Source: a bacterium
GTDB lineage: Bacteria > Cyanobacteriota > Vampirovibrionia > Gastranaerophilales > Gastranaerophilaceae
DNA: 64,000 bases
NCBI GenBank assembly: GCA_017536545.1
Contig: JAFXHF010000020.1
Coordinates: forward strand, 1 to 64,000
Direction of reading: 5' to 3'
The position numbers and the translations under genes were made by a program. The notes beneath the pieces were generated by a model, which did no database searches, was not told the origin of the DNA, and saw only the letters and a list, made by a program, of their open reading frames with translations. The stretch's first letter is position 1. The number at the start of each line of letters is the position of its first letter. This document shows, piece after piece, positions 18,399 through 28,240 of this stretch.

Positions 18399-18572
18399 CT
18401 ACACTTTTCTTTTGCGAGCAGCTTCAGATTTGTGTTTTCTTTTTACGCTTGGCTTTTCATATCTTTCACGTTTTTTAACTTCAGAAAGAATACCAGCTTT
18501 TTGGATTTTCTTTTTGAAACGTCTTAAAGCGCTTTCGATGCTTTCGTTTTCGCCAACTTTAACTTCTGCCAT
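18399..18572 (-). CDS. rpsU: 30S ribosomal protein S21
   Basis: 57 residues, [10 protein letters not shown] at the start and a strongly basic end ([13 protein letters not shown]). The core [19 protein letters not shown] is the S21 signature. S21 sits on the 30S platform near the 3' end of 16S rRNA. AAGGTGG precedes the ATG. A strong promoter lies about 50-75 bases upstream. Confidence 0.95.
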   Translation of the reverse strand: MAEVKVGENESIESALRRFKKKIQKAGILSEVKKRERYEKPSVKRKHKSEAARKRKV

Positions 18573-18619
18573 TTATATTTTCACCACCTTTATAGCTTGT
18601 TTTATTTGAGTTACACCCA

Positions 18620-18648
18620 ATTATAAAACAAACCTATTCAAAAAACAA
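18620..18648 (-). promoter_or_regulatory. Sigma-70-type promoter of rpsU
   Basis: On the minus strand TTGTTT (18648-18643), a 17-base spacer and a perfect TATAAT (18625-18620). The predicted transcript starts near 18613, about 40 bases before rpsU. Confidence 0.6.
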
Positions 18649-18663
18649 GGGGTTAGACCAATT

Positions 18664-18894
18664 CTATCTACGAAAATAATCGCAGATTAGTTTTTCTTGG
18701 CGTGGAAGCAGATGTTTAATTCTGTTTACTAGTGATTTATTTTGTAAATCATCTAGCTGTTGTTTAAGTATCGCTTTTTCAATTAAAATCTTATTGTATA
18801 AATCTGAACAAACTTCACTTTTATCAATATGTTCTCTTAATTTCGACAGCTGAACTTCTTTTTCACGTATAGAAGAAAGTATTTCTCGTTTCAC
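18664..18894 (-). CDS. Small helical (coiled-coil) protein
   Basis: 76 residues, almost entirely charged heptad-like helix (REKEVQLSKLREHIDKSE, ILIEKAILKQQLDDLQNK) with a basic end. The start is GTG with GAGGT nine bases upstream, which supports expression. It lies between the oxidoreductase operon and rpsU on the same strand. No family recognised. Confidence 0.55.
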   Translation of the reverse strand: MKREILSSIREKEVQLSKLREHIDKSEVCSDLYNKILIEKAILKQQLDDLQNKSLVNRIKHLLPRQEKLICDYFRR

Positions 18895-18976
18895 TTTAAT
18901 TAAACCTCTTATATATCACATATAAAGAATAAACTGTCTTGTCAAATTTTAAATCAACTTTTTAGGTGATTTAAAA

Positions 18977-19525
18977 CTAAACATTTAATAAATCATACTC
19001 ATAGCCTAGTTTTAATGCTTCAATATTTTTAGGAATCAAATTCTTACGATGCGGTGGAATAACGTTTTCCAAGGCTTTAGCTAAATTTTCAACAAAAATC
19101 AACCCACTAACTTTTGCTAAAATTCCTAATGCAAGAATATTAGACATTCTAGTATTTTCCAATTTTTCCTGCGCCATTTGGGTGATAGGAACAAAAACAT
19201 AATTTATATCATTTCTTGTTTTTTTAACTTCTGCTAGAGATGAATTTACAATAATTGTTCCCCCTGGTTTAACCCAAGAAGTAAATTTATCAAATGAAGC
19301 TTGATTTAACACAATAATAAATTCTGCTTTAGATTTTTGTACAGCACTAACATCTTCATCAGACATTACTACAGTGCAATTAACTGTACCACCACGCATC
19401 TCAGCACCATATGATGGGTACCAAGTAACATTTTTATCATCGATCATAAAAGTATTTGCTAAAACTTCACCTGCTAGCAACACACCTTGACCACCAAATC
19501 CTGCAATTATAAAATCTTTTTCCAT
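18977..19525 (-). CDS. 2-oxoacid:ferredoxin oxidoreductase, gamma subunit
   Basis: Last gene of a four-gene operon for an anaerobic 2-oxoacid:ferredoxin oxidoreductase (Vor/Kor type), which decarboxylates 2-oxoacids to acyl-CoA and passes electrons to ferredoxin. 182 residues with IAGFGGQGVLLAGEVLA at the N-terminus and YGAEMRGGTVNCTVV at about 39-53, both typical of the gamma subunit. Nine bases separate it from the beta gene. Confidence 0.93.
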   Translation of the reverse strand: MEKDFIIAGFGGQGVLLAGEVLANTFMIDDKNVTWYPSYGAEMRGGTVNCTVVMSDEDVSAVQKSKAEFIIVLNQASFDKFTSWVKPGGTIIVNSSLAEVKKTRNDINYVFVPITQMAQEKLENTRMSNILALGILAKVSGLIFVENLAKALENVIPPHRKNLIPKNIEALKLGYEYDLLNV

Positions 19526-19534
19526 AATTAGTAC

Positions 19535-20287
19535 CTACTGTTGTGCTGTAATATCTTTATAGATGCCTAATTTAAAAGTCTGCATCATTTCGTTTTTAAC
19601 TCTATCGTGAGCTTGTTCTGGTGACATTCTCCAGTTAGTTGGGCATCCTGCTAAAATTTCTACAAAACCTAATCCCAAGCCTTGAAGCTGAACTTCAAAA
19701 GCTTTTTTAATAGCTTGTTTTGCTTTTCTAATATTCGCAACAGAATCTAATGAAACCCTTGCACTGAAAGCAACACCATCACACAATGCCATATGTTCTG
19801 CCATTTTAATTGGATAACCATAATATTCTTCATTACGACCTGTTGGAGATGTTGTTGTAACTTGTCCCATCATAGTTGTTGGCCCAAGTTGTCCTCCTGT
19901 CATACCAAAAGTTGTATTATTTATACAAATAGACGAAATTTTTTCACCTCTTAAAGCTGCATGCATACTTTCAGCCCAACCAATTGAAGCAAAATCACCA
20001 TCACCTTGATATGTGAATACAAATTTATCAGGCTTTGCTCTTTTAATACCTGTTGCAACTGCCATTGCTCTACCGTGAGGAGATTCTAAGGCATCAATGT
20101 TTATAAAATCATAGATTGTTACAGAACAACCAATCGCTGCTGCAACAATTGCATCTTCTCTGATGCCTAATTCATCAATAACTTCTGCAACAAGTCTCAC
20201 GGCAACCCCGTGATCACAACCTGGGCAGAAGGTATATTTTGCATCTTTCTTCAAAGATTCTGGTAATTTAAAAACTTGAGTTGTCAT
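19535..20287 (-). CDS. 2-oxoacid:ferredoxin oxidoreductase, thiamine-diphosphate beta subunit
   Basis: 250 residues. FCPGCDHG at about 21-28 and the thiamine-diphosphate motif GDGDFASIGWAESMHAALRG at about 95-114 with CINNTTFGMTGGQ are the beta-subunit hallmarks. It overlaps the alpha gene by one base. The substrate could be branched-chain 2-oxoacids or 2-oxoglutarate; the alpha subunit favours the former. Confidence 0.94.
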   Translation of the reverse strand: MTTQVFKLPESLKKDAKYTFCPGCDHGVAVRLVAEVIDELGIREDAIVAAAIGCSVTIYDFINIDALESPHGRAMAVATGIKRAKPDKFVFTYQGDGDFASIGWAESMHAALRGEKISSICINNTTFGMTGGQLGPTTMMGQVTTTSPTGRNEEYYGYPIKMAEHMALCDGVAFSARVSLDSVANIRKAKQAIKKAFEVQLQGLGLGFVEILAGCPTNWRMSPEQAHDRVKNEMMQTFKLGIYKDITAQQ

Positions 20288-21354
20288 TATATTAAACCCT
20301 CCACTTGAGCTGCAATATATTCAGGATCAGGAGGTGCTCCAACTCCTTTATGCACCAATTCAACTGGTACTTTACCATTTACGGCAAGTCGAACATCGTC
20401 AACCATTTGTCCCATATTAACCTCAACAGTAACAAACATTTTAACTTTTTGGGCAAGTTCTGCTAATCGTTTATTAGGGAATGGGAACAATGTTATTGGC
20501 CTAAAAGTACCAACTTTATAACCTTTTTCTCTTAAAATTTTGGCTGCAGTATTAACATTACGAGAAGTTGAACCGAAACTTACTAAAACGATATCCGCTT
20601 CTTCAGTATTGTTTTCTTCCCACATTGTTTCATTTTCTTCAATTGTCTTATACTTAGCAAATAATTTTTCTAAGAATTCACATCTATCATCAGCCAAAGG
20701 ACCGTAAGAACGGATGATTCTAGGTTCTCTACCTTTTGCTCCAGATAAAGCCCAATCAGAGTTATCAATATCTTCATATGGGTAAGGCTTAAATTCAACA
20801 GGTTCCATCATTTGACCTAACAAACCATCAGCTAAAAGAATTGTTGGGGTTTTATATTTGTGAGCAAGATAGAAAGCTTTGTATGTTAAATCAGCACATT
20901 CTTGAACAGTTGATGGCGCAAGAACAATTGTTCTATAATCTCCATTTCCACCACCTTTTACTGATTGGTAATAATCACCTTGAGATGGGTAAATATTCCC
21001 CAACCCAGGACCACCTCTCATAACACTAACCAATACAACTGGTAATTCGTCAGTACAAGCATATGACAAACCTTCTTGCATCAAAGACACTGCACAAGAA
21101 GATGATGAAGTCATTGCTCTAGCACCAGTCGCACAAGCTCCAATTACCATATTGATTGATGCAATCTCACTTTCCGCAGAAACATACCCTCTGCCTAATT
21201 CTTGCATTTTTCCACTTAAATATTCCCCAATTTCAGATTGAGGAGTAATCGGATAACCAAAATAACAATCACAACCAGCTAAAACAGCAGCCTGAGCAAT
21301 TGCATAATTCCCTTTTATTAAAACTTTTTTACCAGTTAAACATTCAACTGTCAT
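20287..21354 (-). CDS. vorB: 2-oxoacid:ferredoxin oxidoreductase, alpha subunit (VorB-like)
   Basis: 355 residues. GCDCYFGYPITPQSEIGEYL at about 28-47, RAMTSSSSCAVSLMQEGLSY and VMRGGPGLGNIYPSQGDYYQ at about 131-150 resemble 3-methyl-2-oxobutanoate dehydrogenase subunit VorB. It supplies the pyrimidine domain and part of the CoA site. It lies two bases after the ferredoxin gene. A 2-oxoglutarate role (KorA) is not excluded. Confidence 0.92.
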   Translation of the reverse strand: MTVECLTGKKVLIKGNYAIAQAAVLAGCDCYFGYPITPQSEIGEYLSGKMQELGRGYVSAESEIASINMVIGACATGARAMTSSSSCAVSLMQEGLSYACTDELPVVLVSVMRGGPGLGNIYPSQGDYYQSVKGGGNGDYRTIVLAPSTVQECADLTYKAFYLAHKYKTPTILLADGLLGQMMEPVEFKPYPYEDIDNSDWALSGAKGREPRIIRSYGPLADDRCEFLEKLFAKYKTIEENETMWEENNTEEADIVLVSFGSTSRNVNTAAKILREKGYKVGTFRPITLFPFPNKRLAELAQKVKMFVTVEVNMGQMVDDVRLAVNGKVPVELVHKGVGAPPDPEYIAAQVEGLI

Positions 21355-21356
21355 AA

Positions 21357-21569
21357 TTAACCTCTATATACTTCTGTAATCGCCAAATCAGGACATCTTG
21401 TTGCACACATAGCACAACCAAGACATTCATTATTTGGGTCATAAAACTCTGCAACATTATTACCAAGAGCATTAGTTTTTTCACTAACTCTGATTAACTT
21501 TTTAGGACATTCTTTAATGCACAAATAACAAGCCTTGCATCTGCTCTCTTCAATAACAATATGACTCAT
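21357..21569 (-). CDS. 4Fe-4S ferredoxin subunit of the oxidoreductase
   Basis: 70 residues with two four-cysteine clusters: CKACYLCIKECP and CLGCAMCATRCP, so two [4Fe-4S] centres that carry electrons from the thiamine-diphosphate site. A longer frame opens at 21644, but the ATG at 21569 (MSHIVIEES) has GAGGGA eight bases upstream and matches the family length, so I chose it. First gene of the operon. Confidence 0.93.
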   Translation of the reverse strand: MSHIVIEESRCKACYLCIKECPKKLIRVSEKTNALGNNVAEFYDPNNECLGCAMCATRCPDLAITEVYRG

Positions 21570-21737
21570 AAATATCCCTCGTCTAAATTTAACTAATTGA
21601 CATAATAACCCAAATAAAGTTTTTAAAGTACAAAATCTTAACATTTGTAATAAATATAAGAAATAAAATTTACCAAAAGCTATATGTTTGCTAAAATCAA
21701 AATGTAGGGATATATATTTTTAAGGATAGAAGAAAGA

Positions 21738-24700
21738 ATGGCTCAAGAATTAGAACAAATCGTTGCAACATTAAGGGAGATGAATCGAGCTAATAACAGC
21801 AATAATGACAATTTTGAAGCGTTATTGGCAAATATAAATAGTAAGTTGAATATGGTCGATAACAATTCTAAAACTGTTGATTTGCTAAATGCTTATATTA
21901 GCGAATTAACAAGGGAAACTGTTGAAAAATCCTCAGTAACGGCAACTCACCTTACTGAGATAGATAAAGCTATTCAAATAATTAGCAACGATTTAGATGA
22001 GCATGTTAATAAAAATTTCAAAAAAGCCTACAATTCTTTTGTTGCAAATTTAGAAAAATTTCAAAACGAAACTAAAAAACAAAAAGAGTTTATCGAAACA
22101 ATTAATGAACGTATTGCTGAGATTACAGCTAATCAATCTAATAAGAAACATATCCAACGCTTATTCAATCAGATTAAAGCAGATTTAAAAAAGCTTAACC
22201 ATGCCTATAAAAACACTCTAGATAGTGTTAGCTCAGACTTAAAATCAATCCTTACAAACATAACTAAGCTTGAGCAATCTCTCATTACAGATAGAACGAA
22301 AGACCAAATCTCAGTACTAAGTAAAGAAATTGAAGAAATTTCAAGCTGCTTAACATCTGTAGAAAAAAGAGACATAAGTCTTGAGCAACTTTTATCAAAT
22401 GTGGCAACAAGTGAAAGCCTAAAAGTTACACAAAGCATTATTACTGTAATCATTGACAAATCTGAAAAACTTTCAGCTACTGTAAATGAATTATCAAATA
22501 ATGCCGAAATTGAACCTGAAAACAGTACAAAAGAGTTAATCTCAAAAATTACTAAAAAAGCAGATTCTTTAGCAAATCTAACCGATAATATCAACCAAAC
22601 TCTTGCAAAAGTTTCAAAAGATATTGACGCATTACCTAATACTGCTGATTTAGAAAACAATCTTAAAAATTTATTCAAAAAAATTGATGAACTTGCAAGT
22701 GATATCAATAGCATTGACGTACAAGTGGATTTATTAAATGTAGATCACAAACTTTCAGAACTCAATGAAGAATTAACTACAATTAAAAATATTATCGGAG
22801 ATTTGAACGAAGTTGTAACACTTAAAGTGCTTACATCAATTAACGATTTATCGTTCGAAAATGAATGTTCTGAAATAAAAGACCAAGTATCAAATATCTT
22901 AACAACTCTTCCTCAACCTGAAGATATTGAGAAAATTTTAGAATACAAAAAAAGTACAAAACAAGTAGTTGAAGCCTTTATAAACCAAGCTGAAATCAAC
23001 ACTGAAGAAGATTGCTCAACTGTTGATAATACTGAGGATGAAATTGAAAGTATGATTGATAATCTTAATTTTAACGATGAATTTGCCAACATATATGACA
23101 AAACGGCTTCTATCGAAAATTGGCTTATCACATCTAACCTTAAAGAAAACACTGAAGCAATAGCTTCAAAAATGGACAGCAAAGCAGAACAAAAAGATAT
23201 GCTTACTGTTCTAAATACTGTTGAAAATATCGTTGATGGAATCGACAAACTTTCAAAAAGTTTTGGTTCTGCAAATTCATCAAAAACAAATTCAACTGAA
23301 ATAAAAAATGCTATTTCTGAGGTTAAGGAAATCTTAGAAAACAATAGATCTAAATTTAGCGAAGTAGAACAAGAAAACCTTGAAACATTCCAAGCTATTG
23401 AAAGCTATTTAAAAGAGATTAAAGTTATTCTTGATACTTCAGACAAAGACCTAAGTGAAGATGTAAAAACTAGACTTGAAAATATTGAAAATTGTATAAA
23501 TAACTACAAATTAGCAAACAACAATACAATAACAGCTCTTATCGCTAAACTAGATGAATACCAAGAAAAACTTGAAGATGAATCATCTACAGGAGATTTA
23601 ACACCTTCTCTTGCAGAAATTTCTGAAATTAAAGCCCAAATCGATACACTATCTAAATCATTTGCAACTTTAGATTTAGGAAACCCTGAACAAGCTAATT
23701 CATCAGCCTTTGTGTCTGAAATACTAAATGAATTAGGCTCAAATCTAGAAGAGTTATCATGCAATATTGATGATAAACTTCAACACGGATTTGTATACAA
23801 TGCTGAGCTTATAGAAGAAAAAACTGCAACAATTATCAACTTTATAAGAGAGTTAAAAAATTCTAATGAACAAGGTACACCATTATACAATCAACTTGAT
23901 GAAGCTGACAATAAACTTAACGACTATAAACAAGAGTTGGAATTCATTAATACTGATGTAATTAGTACTTTAAATTCACAATCAGAACAACTTTTACGAG
24001 AATTAGAACCAATTAAAGAAATGTTGGCTAATCTTGCAAACGTTCCAGTTGCAAAAGCTGAAGTTAAAGAAAGCTTAACAGGATTACACGAATCTGTATT
24101 TGAAGATTTGGTTGAATGCACAAAATACTCAAAAAGCACATACGACAAATTAGAAGATTCATACGAAAAAATTTCAAGAGAATTAACAGATACTGAAAAC
24201 AACCTAAAAGATTTTATTTTAGGAGATATAGACTCTGTTATTATTAAAATCGATTCTCTAAGAAGTGATCTTGAAGATAGTTTAAATAGAATATCTCCAC
24301 CTGATGCTGAACAAATGGCAGAATTCAAAAAATTCGTAGAACAAATTGCTCAATTTAAAGGAGATCCAACTTTACTTGTAGCAGAAGCTACTCAAGAAAT
24401 TACTCAAACCTTAAACGAATCACTTGCTCAGCAACACGAAGAAATAAAATCTATGCTTGCTGTATCTATCAATAATGAAGAAATTATTGCTGCAATTGAA
24501 GATTTAAAGAATTGTTTCTATAGTAAAGTTGAACTTTTAAGCGAAATTAAACAGAACCAAATAAATCAAGACGATGAATTATTAGCTGATTTTGAAGCTA
24601 ATCAATTTGAACAAGCTTTTGAAGTAAACAAAAACGAAGAGGTAATTTCTGAATTAAGAGCAGATTTTGATAAATTTTCAGATTTAGTTAAAGATTTAGC

Positions 24701-26753
24701 TGATGAAAACTCAGAGATTTGTGAAGTTTTAAATGTTATTAAAAACAAAATGGAAACTATTTCAGTTGTAAAAGCTGAAGAAGTTATACCTAACTCTGAT
24801 GATAATGTAGAAAATAATGAAATCATTGTGGGTACAGGTAATTTCGATTTTGTCAAAGCCTTAGATTTACTAAAACTTGATATCCAAAATCTCCACGAAG
24901 ATATTGCTAAAATTCTTCCAAAAGAAGAACAGAAAAAAGCATCAGCAGCTATAAACTCATTCCCTTCAATAAGCTTTGGCGGTGCTGATAATAAATTATT
25001 AACTGCACTAAGTGAAAAAATAGACCTTATGTGCGAAACAATAAAACCAAAAGAATGGTTAGAAGATATCCAAACTTATATTGGTGGCGATATTATTCAG
25101 GCTTTATTGGATGAAATCAATGGTAAAGTTGATATCTTAACATTGGCAGATAATTCTGAGGTTCTTAATGAAATAAAAGAAGCAATTTCTCAAATTCCAG
25201 TTGGAGAAACTTCTGTAACCTCTGACCCTGAAATCCAAAAAATGCTTTCCTTAATCAATGAAAAAGTTGATATTCTAGCTTCAAATAACGATTATGAATT
25301 ACTTGAAGATGTTAGGGATGCTATTGATAGACTTGACTTTGCTTCAACTGATAATTCAGGAACAGAAAAACTCCTAAACACTATTAGTAGTAAAATCGAT
25401 GTTATTGCTGCAACTGATAATTCTGAAACAGAAGAACTTTTGAACACTATCAGTAGCAAAATAGATGTCATTGCGGCAACTGATAACCTCGGTGAATTCG
25501 AAGAAATTAAAGATACATTAAGTGAATCAGATGCAAAAATCACTTCAATGTTAGAAGAGTTGGGAGATAAAATTGAATCATTATCAAACCAAGATAATGC
25601 AGCAACCCAACAAGAACTTGAAGAAGTAAAATCACTAATTCAAGCTCAAACTGAATATTTAGAAAAACTTGAACAAAACGAAAAAACAGAAGCAGTAAAA
25701 GATTGCTTAGACAAACTTATTGAAGAAGTTAATAATATTAACTCTACAGAAGGTTCTGTTCTTGTTCAAGCTACTCTTCGTGAAATGAAAGAGTCAATTA
25801 TGGCCGCTATTGTAACCGTATTTGAACAAATTTCATTCATTGAAGAATCTGAAGATATTAAAGATTTCGTTGAAGAAAAAACAGATGAAATCAATCAAAA
25901 TCTTGCAAATGTAACAAACCAATTAAAACAAATAACAAGCTCAGAAGAAGCTTCTGACTATGTTTATTCTATGCAAGACATTGAATCAGATTTGGCAAAA
26001 CTAAGACTTGCATTAAGCAACCTACAAGAAAGTGAAGAAGAAACTCAAACTCAACGCTTATCTTCTATCCTTGAAAATATTAATACAATTAGTTTATCTG
26101 TCGATGAGCTACAAAATTCAATAACAAAAGATGATGAACTTAGAGATAAATTCGAAAGAGTAACTACAGATATCAATAGTTTAAGTGTCCTTACAAACCA
26201 ATTGATTATATCTTCTGGGGAATCTTATAATGCACTAAGTTCAAGCTTTGAAGGTTTTGGAAAACTTATCACTGATAAATTAACAACAAAAGTTGATAAT
26301 GTAACTAAACTTCTTGAAACTTCTCATGCATCAGATAAAGTGATGCGTCAGGCACTTATCTATATGGGTGAATGGATTGATTCTGCTAGCGAAAGTATGA
26401 ACAAAATATCAACAAATTCAGAAGAAATCGTTGATATCAAATCAGCACTTGATAGTTTGAAAAAATCAGTACCTGAACAAACTGATATTCTTAATTCAAT
26501 CGAAGAAAAATTTGATGAGCAACAAGAACGCCTAGCTTATTTTGAAAAACAAATTTCAAAACTTGGTGGACTTGAAGATAAATTTGAAGCTCAACAAGAA
26601 AGAATTGATAGACTTGAGATGTCATTAGAAAGAATTTTAACGGCTGTTGAAGATATTGACGATTCTAAAGTTAATAGAAAAATCGACAAAATCGATAAAC
26701 AACTTGCAAAATTAAGTACAAATATCGAAAAATTAGCATCATATGTTGACTAA
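21738..26753 (+). CDS. 1671-residue coiled-coil repeat protein of unknown function
   Basis: Almost entirely predicted helix: Glu, Asn, Ser, Leu, Ile and Lys heptads with DELANKIDSLS-like phrases throughout, acidic overall, with no signal peptide or membrane segment. The N-terminal 60 residues and the C-terminal 120 (EKFDEQQERLAYFEKQISKL, KIDKIDKQLAKLSTN) are the most regular coiled coils. At about residues 1090-1310 a unit of the form LLNTISSKIDVIAATDNSE recurs in at least four increasingly diverged copies; the best two are an exact 66-base step at 25380/25446. It may be a cytoskeletal, polarity or scaffold element, but nothing in the sequence names it. The 3' end overlaps a flavoenzyme gene by 11 bases. 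Confidence 0.85.
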   Translation: MAQELEQIVATLREMNRANNSNNDNFEALLANINSKLNMVDNNSKTVDLLNAYISELTRETVEKSSVTATHLTEIDKAIQIISNDLDEHVNKNFKKAYNSFVANLEKFQNETKKQKEFIETINERIAEITANQSNKKHIQRLFNQIKADLKKLNHAYKNTLDSVSSDLKSILTNITKLEQSLITDRTKDQISVLSKEIEEISSCLTSVEKRDISLEQLLSNVATSESLKVTQSIITVIIDKSEKLSATVNELSNNAEIEPENSTKELISKITKKADSLANLTDNINQTLAKVSKDIDALPNTADLENNLKNLFKKIDELASDINSIDVQVDLLNVDHKLSELNEELTTIKNIIGDLNEVVTLKVLTSINDLSFENECSEIKDQVSNILTTLPQPEDIEKILEYKKSTKQVVEAFINQAEINTEEDCSTVDNTEDEIESMIDNLNFNDEFANIYDKTASIENWLITSNLKENTEAIASKMDSKAEQKDMLTVLNTVENIVDGIDKLSKSFGSANSSKTNSTEIKNAISEVKEILENNRSKFSEVEQENLETFQAIESYLKEIKVILDTSDKDLSEDVKTRLENIENCINNYKLANNNTITALIAKLDEYQEKLEDESSTGDLTPSLAEISEIKAQIDTLSKSFATLDLGNPEQANSSAFVSEILNELGSNLEELSCNIDDKLQHGFVYNAELIEEKTATIINFIRELKNSNEQGTPLYNQLDEADNKLNDYKQELEFINTDVISTLNSQSEQLLRELEPIKEMLANLANVPVAKAEVKESLTGLHESVFEDLVECTKYSKSTYDKLEDSYEKISRELTDTENNLKDFILGDIDSVIIKIDSLRSDLEDSLNRISPPDAEQMAEFKKFVEQIAQFKGDPTLLVAEATQEITQTLNESLAQQHEEIKSMLAVSINNEEIIAAIEDLKNCFYSKVELLSEIKQNQINQDDELLADFEANQFEQAFEVNKNEEVISELRADFDKFSDLVKDLADENSEICEVLNVIKNKMETISVVKAEEVIPNSDDNVENNEIIVGTGNFDFVKALDLLKLDIQNLHEDIAKILPKEEQKKASAAINSFPSISFGGADNKLLTALSEKIDLMCETIKPKEWLEDIQTYIGGDIIQALLDEINGKVDILTLADNSEVLNEIKEAISQIPVGETSVTSDPEIQKMLSLINEKVDILASNNDYELLEDVRDAIDRLDFASTDNSGTEKLLNTISSKIDVIAATDNSETEELLNTISSKIDVIAATDNLGEFEEIKDTLSESDAKITSMLEELGDKIESLSNQDNAATQQELEEVKSLIQAQTEYLEKLEQNEKTEAVKDCLDKLIEEVNNINSTEGSVLVQATLREMKESIMAAIVTVFEQISFIEESEDIKDFVEEKTDEINQNLANVTNQLKQITSSEEASDYVYSMQDIESDLAKLRLALSNLQESEEETQTQRLSSILENINTISLSVDELQNSITKDDELRDKFERVTTDINSLSVLTNQLIISSGESYNALSSSFEGFGKLITDKLTTKVDNVTKLLETSHASDKVMRQALIYMGEWIDSASESMNKISTNSEEIVDIKSALDSLKKSVPEQTDILNSIEEKFDEQQERLAYFEKQISKLGGLEDKFEAQQERIDRLEMSLERILTAVEDIDDSKVNRKIDKIDKQLAKLSTNIEKLASYVD
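25368..25499 (+). repeat. 66-base tandem duplication inside the coiled-coil gene
   Basis: Two adjacent 22-codon units reading TEKLLNTISSKIDVIAATDN and TEELLNTISSKIDVIAATDN. The DNA copies differ mainly at synonymous positions, so the duplication is not very recent and the protein sequence has been kept. Looser copies precede it near 25100 and 25240. Confidence 0.8.
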
Positions 26754-28128
26754 GACACTAATAAAAGAATTAAATAGTAGCTTAAAAAAAGAAAACGTAC
26801 TCTCTGAACTTGAAGAAAGATACGTATATTCTGTTGATGCTTCTAACGACCCTAACATAGAAACAAAACTAGCAGATGCTGTGGTATTTGTTGAAAGTAT
26901 CGAACAAGTGCAAGAAATTGTTAGAATCGCAAACAAATATATGACACCAATTATTTGCAGAGGTGCTGGAACAAATACAGTTGGAGCTTGCATTCCAACT
27001 CACGGTGGAATTATTTTAAACTTTTCTAAGATGAACAAAATTTTAGAAATCAATCCAGAAAATATGACTGCACGGGTTCAACCTGGAGTTATTGTAGGAG
27101 AACTACAAAGAGCTGTTGAAAAGCTTGGGCTATATTATCCACCTGACCCTTCAAACTTAAATGTATCAACAGTTGGGGGAAGTATTGCTCAAAATTCAGC
27201 TGGTGCAAGATGTTTTAAATACGGTTCAACAAAGGATTACGTAATTGATATGCTTGTTGTTATGGCTGATGGCAAACTCATCAGAACAGGTTCAAACACT
27301 ATCAAAAACGCAACTGGTTACAACTTAGGCAGTTTATTTATTGGTTCTGAAGGAACTTTAGGAATTGTTGTTGAAGCCACAGTAAAACTTATTACAAAGC
27401 CTCAAGCTACACAAGTAATTATGGCTTATTTTGATAGGGTTGAAAATGCAGTAACCACAGTTAATAAGATTATAGAACGTCAAATTTGCCCAACAACTAT
27501 TGATTTTATGGATAAAAATGCAATTCAAACAGTAGAAAGATTTTATCCAACTGGTTTGTTATGTAACAAAGAATGTGCATTAATTATTGAAATTGACGGC
27601 TATACTTCAACAATAGAAGAACAACGCCAAACAATTTGTTCAGTATTAAGAGAAAATTCAGCATCAAGCATTCAATATTCAAGAAACAAAGAAGAATCTG
27701 ATAATATTTGGTCTGCAAGACGCTCTTCTATGGCAGCTTGTACTAAATTAAAACCAAACGTAACAACAGATGATGTTATTGTACCTAGAGAAAACTTAGC
27801 AAAACTAGTTTTAGGAATTCAAGAAATATGTTCCAGATACAACCTTGATATGTGTATGGTAGGACACGTTGGAGATGGTAGCGTTCATCCTCAGATTCCT
27901 ATCGATTACAACGACAAAGATGAATACCGCAGGTATAAACTTGCAAAATCTGAAATTTACCAATTAACCATTAAACTTGGAGGAACAATTTCAGGAGAAC
28001 ACGGAATTGGATTAGAGAAAAAAGCCCACATTTCAAAAGTTGTAGAAGCGGGAGCTCTCGATTATATGCGTCAAATTAAAAAGATTTTTGACCCTAAGAA
28101 TATCTTAAATCCTTACAAGATTTTTTAA
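26743..28128 (+). CDS. FAD-linked 2-hydroxyacid dehydrogenase, GlcD family
   Basis: 461 residues. FAD-binding type 4 domain at about 40-215 (PIICRGAGTNTVGACIPTHG, VGGSIAQNSAGARCFKYGST) and a C-terminal FAD-oxidase domain with MCMVGHVGDGSVHPQIP and SGEHGIGLEKK. Family members oxidise D-lactate or glycolate, and some work with EtfAB. The start overlaps the giant coiled-coil gene by 11 bases. The physiological acceptor may be the EtfAB encoded about 33 kb away. Confidence 0.9.
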   Translation: MLTKTLIKELNSSLKKENVLSELEERYVYSVDASNDPNIETKLADAVVFVESIEQVQEIVRIANKYMTPIICRGAGTNTVGACIPTHGGIILNFSKMNKILEINPENMTARVQPGVIVGELQRAVEKLGLYYPPDPSNLNVSTVGGSIAQNSAGARCFKYGSTKDYVIDMLVVMADGKLIRTGSNTIKNATGYNLGSLFIGSEGTLGIVVEATVKLITKPQATQVIMAYFDRVENAVTTVNKIIERQICPTTIDFMDKNAIQTVERFYPTGLLCNKECALIIEIDGYTSTIEEQRQTICSVLRENSASSIQYSRNKEESDNIWSARRSSMAACTKLKPNVTTDDVIVPRENLAKLVLGIQEICSRYNLDMCMVGHVGDGSVHPQIPIDYNDKDEYRRYKLAKSEIYQLTIKLGGTISGEHGIGLEKKAHISKVVEAGALDYMRQIKKIFDPKNILNPYKIF

Positions 28129-28240
28129 CACACGAACCAAAAGAATACATTATATTTAATCTTACTATAATCAATGCTTGAAAACACATTACCCTTGTGA
28201 TATCCTAAACTTGCAAAAGATAAAGAAAGAAGGCGAAAAT

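Noticed and set aside
18379-18609. Plus-strand frame over rpsU
   Set aside because: The minus strand encodes ribosomal protein S21 with a good promoter and ribosome site; the plus frame is its shadow.
22205-22714. Long minus-strand frames within the giant coiled-coil gene (also 22913-23344, 23924-24328, 24602-24856)
   Set aside because: They arise because the codon bias of the helical gene avoids stops in the opposite frame; hydrophobic Ser/Leu-rich nonsense, no ribosome sites.
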